In this document: piece by piece, positions 6,141-9,561 of the stretch | Position numbering within the stretch: position 1 is the stretch's first letter | Layout: each line of letters opens with the position of its first letter | Source: Bacteroidota bacterium | Lineage (GTDB): Bacteria; Bacteroidota; Bacteroidia; Bacteroidales; B18-G4 | Reading direction: 5' to 3' | Length of the DNA stretch: 9,561 nt | Assembly (NCBI GenBank): GCA_030635045.1 | Contig: DAOVZP010000037.1 | Location: forward strand, 1-9,561 | The notes under the pieces: generated by a model | Databases searched by the model: none | Told to the model about the DNA's origin: nothing | What the model saw: only the letters and a program-made list of their open reading frames with translations | Program-made: the position numbers and the translations under genes

Positions 6141-8096
6141 TCATTTTCTTTTCCTGTTGTATTTTTTTATAAGTGCATGGGTGCGTAAGAGTTCTGATAC
6201 GCTCCATGCCTGTGAGATAGTGCCTCCCGGAAGGTGTGGCGGGTCGCCGTCATACACTTCCGAAACAGAGCCAATGCCTGCTTCTGTCATCACCGGTTCA
6301 AATCCGTTGTAAAGGCCTTTGATATAATGAACGCCCTCCTTGCCATGTATCCTGAGGTATGCCTCGGCAAAATGTCCAAACAACCAAGGCCAGACCGTCC
6401 CCTGGTGATAAGCCCGGTCGCGTTCGGCCTGGCTCCCGAAGTATATTCCTTTATAATGAATATTCTTGGGAGATAAGGTTCTGATCCCGCGGGCTGTAAG
6501 CAATTCTCCCTGAACCACATCGATAACTCCCATGCAAATTTCTTCTCCAATAGCCTTGTAGGGCAGGGATGCTGCAATGATCTGGTTCGGGCGTACCGAC
6601 CAGTCGGCGCCTTCACCATCAACATAATCGGCCAGATAGCCACGTTTCTTATCCCAGAAAGTACTTATGAAAGAAGCCGGGATCATCTCAGCTACGGGTT
6701 CCCATTTCTTAATAAACTTTTCGTCACCTGCTGCTTCAGCCAGCTCCATGCTAAACCTGATGGCATTGTACCAGAGTGCATTGATCTCTACAGCTAATCC
6801 TATACGCGGGGTTACAGGCTTGCCATCGACCACGGCATCCATCCAGGTAAGGGCATGGCCCTGTTCACCTGCCCATATCAACCCGCTGTCCTGCATATGG
6901 ATATCAAAATCGGTTCCCTTCCGATAGCCATCGAGGATCATTTTCATTTTCCGGCCATATGTGCTCCAGATCGTTTTCTTTTCCCCTGTATATTCAGCAT
7001 ATTGCTGTAACGTCCAGAAGAACCAGAGAGGTGCATCGACGGAATTATATGCTGAATCACTGCCTTCACCGATATTTGGAAATAACGGGCCTTTCAGGTC
7101 GTCAACCATAGCGTCGATCACTGCCTTGCAGGTTTTGGGATCGTCATTGGCCAGGGTCAGCCCGGGCAAAGCAATGAAGGTATCCCTTCCCCATCTGCCA
7201 AACCAGGGGAAACCGGCAACAACCCATGTCTTATTATCACGTTTGATGATGAATTGCTGAGCAGAATTCCTGAGGCAATTCTCAAAATTATCACGTGGGG
7301 TGCGCTTCTTTACTTCCGCTGTGAAAGCCCTCTTAATGGCGGCAGGAGTCACTTCTGATGTGCCTGCGCAAAATACGATGCTTTCACCCTTCTTAATATC
7401 GACTTCAAAAAAGCCCGGCACGAAGAGGTCTTCCTGATAATCATAACCACGCTCCATCTCCTCATGGTATTCAATGTTATAATACCACTCAGGATTATGT
7501 ACGTACTCTACCTTTTTGGAGAATTGCATGAATAGCGGAGTGTATCCGTTATACAGACGCATACTAATGCCATTGGGCACCTTGCGGTGCTTGTCATTGA
7601 TGCCGAAATTAGCTTTCGACAGCCTGTGTATATTCCTGAATGCCAGGAAAGGGTTGAAGCGCAGCTTCGTGGGGGAATTCGCATCCTCAAGGGTATACCT
7701 GATCATGATCCTGTCGTGCGACTCGGCGAAAATTAATTCCTTACGGAGCAAGACACCGCCTACCCGGTAGAGTGCATTCGGAATAGGCTCCGTATTGAAG
7801 TCCCTGACATACTTATGCCCTCCCGGGTTGTAAACGCCACCCGGATATTTATGGATACCGAGATTAAAGCTTGCATCATTCTGGACAACCACCTCATCCA
7901 TATTTGACAGCAGGACGTGGTTCTCATTGTCAATCCCCGGCTGGGGAGTCACAAGCAAGCCATGATACTTCCTTGTGTTGCAACCGATAATGGTACGGCA
8001 GGCATAAGCACCTGCACGGTTTGAACGGATCAACTCCCTCTTGAGGGAATATCCAAGATTAATTAACTGGTTTTTATCAAATTCGATGTAACTCAT
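6141..8096 (-). CDS. Glycogen debranching enzyme (amylo-alpha-1,6-glucosidase type)
   Basis: This 651-residue protein matches the bacterial GDE family (GH133-like), which hydrolyses alpha-1,6-linked glucose at glycogen branch points. The N-terminal beta-rich domain contains NRAGAYACRTIIGCNTRKYH (26-45), a family hallmark. The C-terminal (alpha/alpha)6 catalytic domain spans about 275-645, with AGFPWFGRWGRDTFIALPGL (294-313), LTWMDA (416-421), RIGLAVEINALWYNA (431-445), HQGTVWPWLFGHF (564-576) and GTISQAWSVSELLR (625-638). By analogy with other GDE glucosidase domains D420 is a likely catalytic acid; E613 in SVSEVYDG is a candidate base, less surely. The full glucanotransferase half of eukaryotic debranching enzyme is absent, so another enzyme, possibly the GH57 protein, may trim outer chains. 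No signal peptide is seen. It is the first gene of the minus-strand cluster; the start at 8096 fits the family N-terminus and has no Shine-Dalgarno. Confidence 0.96.
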   Translation of the reverse strand: MSYIEFDKNQLINLGYSLKRELIRSNRAGAYACRTIIGCNTRKYHGLLVTPQPGIDNENHVLLSNMDEVVVQNDASFNLGIHKYPGGVYNPGGHKYVRDFNTEPIPNALYRVGGVLLRKELIFAESHDRIMIRYTLEDANSPTKLRFNPFLAFRNIHRLSKANFGINDKHRKVPNGISMRLYNGYTPLFMQFSKKVEYVHNPEWYYNIEYHEEMERGYDYQEDLFVPGFFEVDIKKGESIVFCAGTSEVTPAAIKRAFTAEVKKRTPRDNFENCLRNSAQQFIIKRDNKTWVVAGFPWFGRWGRDTFIALPGLTLANDDPKTCKAVIDAMVDDLKGPLFPNIGEGSDSAYNSVDAPLWFFWTLQQYAEYTGEKKTIWSTYGRKMKMILDGYRKGTDFDIHMQDSGLIWAGEQGHALTWMDAVVDGKPVTPRIGLAVEINALWYNAIRFSMELAEAAGDEKFIKKWEPVAEMIPASFISTFWDKKRGYLADYVDGEGADWSVRPNQIIAASLPYKAIGEEICMGVIDVVQGELLTARGIRTLSPKNIHYKGIYFGSQAERDRAYHQGTVWPWLFGHFAEAYLRIHGKEGVHYIKGLYNGFEPVMTEAGIGSVSEVYDGDPPHLPGGTISQAWSVSELLRTHALIKKYNRKRK

Positions 8097-8261
8097 TTCT
8101 ATAACAATTGCCTGATTTCTACGTGATCAACAGGCTGCAAAATTAGGCTTTTTTTATCCGGTATAAATAAATATTAAACATAATTAACATAAAATTAATA
8201 AATTGGTACACACTAAAGTAAGATTTAGCACAACGGGCAAAATAATTTATAACCATAGAAA
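8097..8261. other. Divergent intergenic region between the glucan operon and the peptidase gene
   Basis: This 165-bp AT-rich region must hold the start signals of both divergent genes. It contains an exact -7-like element for the minus strand (8138-8145) and an inverted GCCTG/CAGGC pair at 8110-8114 and 8131-8135 with a 16-nt spacer. On the plus strand there is no TTTG in the region, so no consensus promoter can be named for the peptidase gene. No tRNA, small ORF or riboswitch fold was recognised. Confidence 0.7.
8138..8145 (-). promoter_or_regulatory. Candidate Bacteroidota -7 promoter element for the debranching-GT4-GH57-SDR operon
   Basis: The minus strand reads TAATTTTG, an exact match to TAnnTTTG, ending 41 nt before the debranching-enzyme ATG and implying a leader of roughly 35 nt. 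The stretch about 20 nt further upstream is AT-rich with TTTA but no clear -33 TTTG. Position ahead of a tight gene cluster supports the call. Confidence 0.45.
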
Positions 8262-9561
8262 ATGAAGAAAAGAATTCTGTCTCTCTCAATCATCTTTTTT
8301 GCGATCCTTTTGCATGCCTCAGCGCAATCCACGGAAAAAAAGCCAATTTCCCACAAGGATTATAATCACTGGAAGGCACTCTCGAACAGCCAGATAAGTA
8401 AAAGTGGCAATTTTGTCATTTATGGGATATATCCCCAGGAAGGGAATGGCCACCTCTGGATGTATGATGTTGCTAATGATGCATACAACAGCTTTGACAG
8501 AGGCCGGGAGGCGGTGTTATCCCCCACAGAGGACTTCCTTGCATTCAAGATCACGGCGCAATGGGATACAGTCAGGAAAGCAGAACTTGATGGCAAGAAA
8601 GATGACGAAATGCCAAAAGACTCACTCGGAATTTACCTGATCGGTGCCGACAGCCTTTTCAAGATTGCAAACATGAAGTCATTTAAGGTACCGGAGGAAG
8701 GAAACTCCTGGTTAGCATGGTTACTGGAAAAGGAAGAAATTGCTAAAGATACAACCACCGCTGACACTTCTGCAACAGCGGAAAAAGAAAAAGCTGACAA
8801 GAAAGAGAAGAAACAGGAAGGAAAAACCATGGTGGCATACCATCCCGGCACGGAAGAACAGGCTGCATTCGATCATGTTACCGAATACAGCTTTTCAAAA
8901 AACGGGAACTTGCTGGCATTTATAACTACGAGGAAAGACAGCATCGACTCTGTTTTTGTCCATTATATGGTTTATCCCGGCATACAGTCGCAGCTGATCT
9001 ATGCAGAGCCGGGATATGCAAAGAAACTTGTTGCCGATGAGCAGGGCCGGCAAATGGCCTGGCTGTTTTCTGCCGATACAGGCAAAGTCAAAATATATGA
9101 TCTTAGGCTGTGGGAGCTGAACAAGAACAGACAGAAGATCGCCGTTGACACCAATGCATCAGCCATGCCTGAGGGATACTGCGTATCGGAGAACGGCAAG
9201 ATCTACTTCTCGGAAAACGGTAAAAGGCTTTTCTTCGGCACAGCAAAAATACCGGAAGAAGAACCCGAGGATACCCTCATCAAGAATGAAAAGGTAAGCG
9301 TTGATATCTGGAACTGGAAGGATGACCGACTCCAGCCGCAACAACTCAAGCAACTAAAATATGACAAAAAACGGCCATACGACGCAGTTTATCATATCCC
9401 TCTTGGAAGAATGGCGCAACTGGCAGATGAAGAGGTCATGCGCATCAACATGGACAGGAAGCACAATGGGCCTTACGCACTTGGGCTTACACGTAAACCA
9501 TATTACCGTGAGAGCTCATGGGATGCCGACGGATACCAGGATGTATACCTGATAAATATGG
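8262..9561 (+). CDS. Exported S9/prolyl-oligopeptidase-family serine peptidase (N-terminal part, runs off right edge)
   Basis: The frame runs 433 codons from the ATG at 8262 to the window edge without a stop. Residues 1-21 form a clear signal peptide: MKKR, then the hydrophobic stretch ILSLSIIFFAILL, then HASA before Gln22, predicting signal peptidase I cleavage at ASA|Q and location in the periplasm or beyond. The mature part resembles the beta-propeller N-terminal half of Bacteroidota S9 peptidases: YNHWKALSNSQISKSGNFVIY (from 34), LSPTEDFLAFK near 86-96, repeats such as SFSKNGNLLAF (210-220), and VSVDIWNWKDDRLQPQQL (345-362), which I recognise from that group. The catalytic alpha/beta-hydrolase domain is off the window, so activity cannot be checked. 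A Lys/Glu/Thr-rich, low-complexity stretch at about 157-190 looks like a disordered insertion in the propeller. The start is fixed by the signal peptide; no Shine-Dalgarno is present. It is transcribed away from the glucan operon and a functional link is not evident. Confidence 0.85.
   Translation, partial: MKKRILSLSIIFFAILLHASAQSTEKKPISHKDYNHWKALSNSQISKSGNFVIYGIYPQEGNGHLWMYDVANDAYNSFDRGREAVLSPTEDFLAFKITAQWDTVRKAELDGKKDDEMPKDSLGIYLIGADSLFKIANMKSFKVPEEGNSWLAWLLEKEEIAKDTTTADTSATAEKEKADKKEKKQEGKTMVAYHPGTEEQAAFDHVTEYSFSKNGNLLAFITTRKDSIDSVFVHYMVYPGIQSQLIYAEPGYAKKLVADEQGRQMAWLFSADTGKVKIYDLRLWELNKNRQKIAVDTNASAMPEGYCVSENGKIYFSENGKRLFFGTAKIPEEEPEDTLIKNEKVSVDIWNWKDDRLQPQQLKQLKYDKKRPYDAVYHIPLGRMAQLADEEVMRINMDRKHNGPYALGLTRKPYYRESSWDADGYQDVYLINM

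Noticed and set aside
8243..8250. TAATTTAT as a -7 element for the peptidase gene
   Set aside because: It differs from TAnnTTTG at two positions, and the nearest TTGG (8203-8206) is too far upstream to serve as a -33 element.
8097..8261. Riboswitch, tRNA or CRISPR-like structure in the divergent region
   Set aside because: No recognisable conserved core, cloverleaf or repeated unit is present; the region is simply AT-rich with one short inverted pair.
1..9561. Mobile elements, phage genes or defence systems
   Set aside because: No transposase, integrase, terminal inverted repeats or defence-type domains were found; all six large frames are metabolic or secreted-enzyme genes.

Overview
The window looks like chromosomal DNA from a Bacteroidota bacterium, probably a Bacteroidales-like environmental lineage. 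The evidence is the gene set (GT3 glycogen synthase, GH57 amylase, a GDE-type debranching enzyme and an S9 peptidase with a Bacteroidota-type N-terminus), mostly absent Shine-Dalgarno sequences, AT-rich leaders, and two exact matches to the Bacteroidota -7 promoter element TAnnTTTG. The taxonomic call is inference; there is no rRNA or other marker gene here.

Layout: five genes lie head to tail on the minus strand, transcribed from 8096 towards 1. In order they are a glycogen debranching enzyme (6141-8096), a GT4 glycosyltransferase (4838-6115), a GH57 alpha-amylase/glucanotransferase (3242-4816), an SDR-family oxidoreductase (2436-3215), and the N-terminal 774 codons of a large protein (1-2323) that joins a eukaryotic-type GT3 glycogen synthase to a GT35 alpha-glucan phosphorylase and runs off the left edge. 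The first four are separated by only 21-26 nt and look like one operon. A 112-nt gap before the fusion gene carries its own candidate promoter and an inverted repeat. A 165-bp divergent intergenic region (8097-8261) separates the operon from a plus-strand gene for an exported S9/prolyl-oligopeptidase-like protein, cut by the right edge.

Functional reading: the minus-strand genes form a cytoplasmic alpha-glucan (glycogen) module. Chain elongation (GT3) and phosphorolytic chain shortening (GT35) are encoded in one polypeptide, and branch removal (debranching enzyme) and alpha-1,4-glucan cleavage or transfer (GH57) sit alongside. The GT4 enzyme is of unknown acceptor and the SDR has an altered active site. 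No GT5 synthase, ADP-glucose pyrophosphorylase or GH13 branching enzyme is in the window.

The least expected features are: (1) the GT3-GT35 synthase-phosphorylase fusion; (2) a C-terminal extension of the GH57 enzyme, made of a Lys-rich amphipathic linker and an ~85-residue helical domain resembling the C-terminal domain of the flagellar switch protein FliG, in a locus with no flagellar genes; (3) an SDR lacking the canonical Tyr-xxx-Lys; (4) GCCTGAA-type half-sites by the fusion promoter, with a related motif by the operon promoter.
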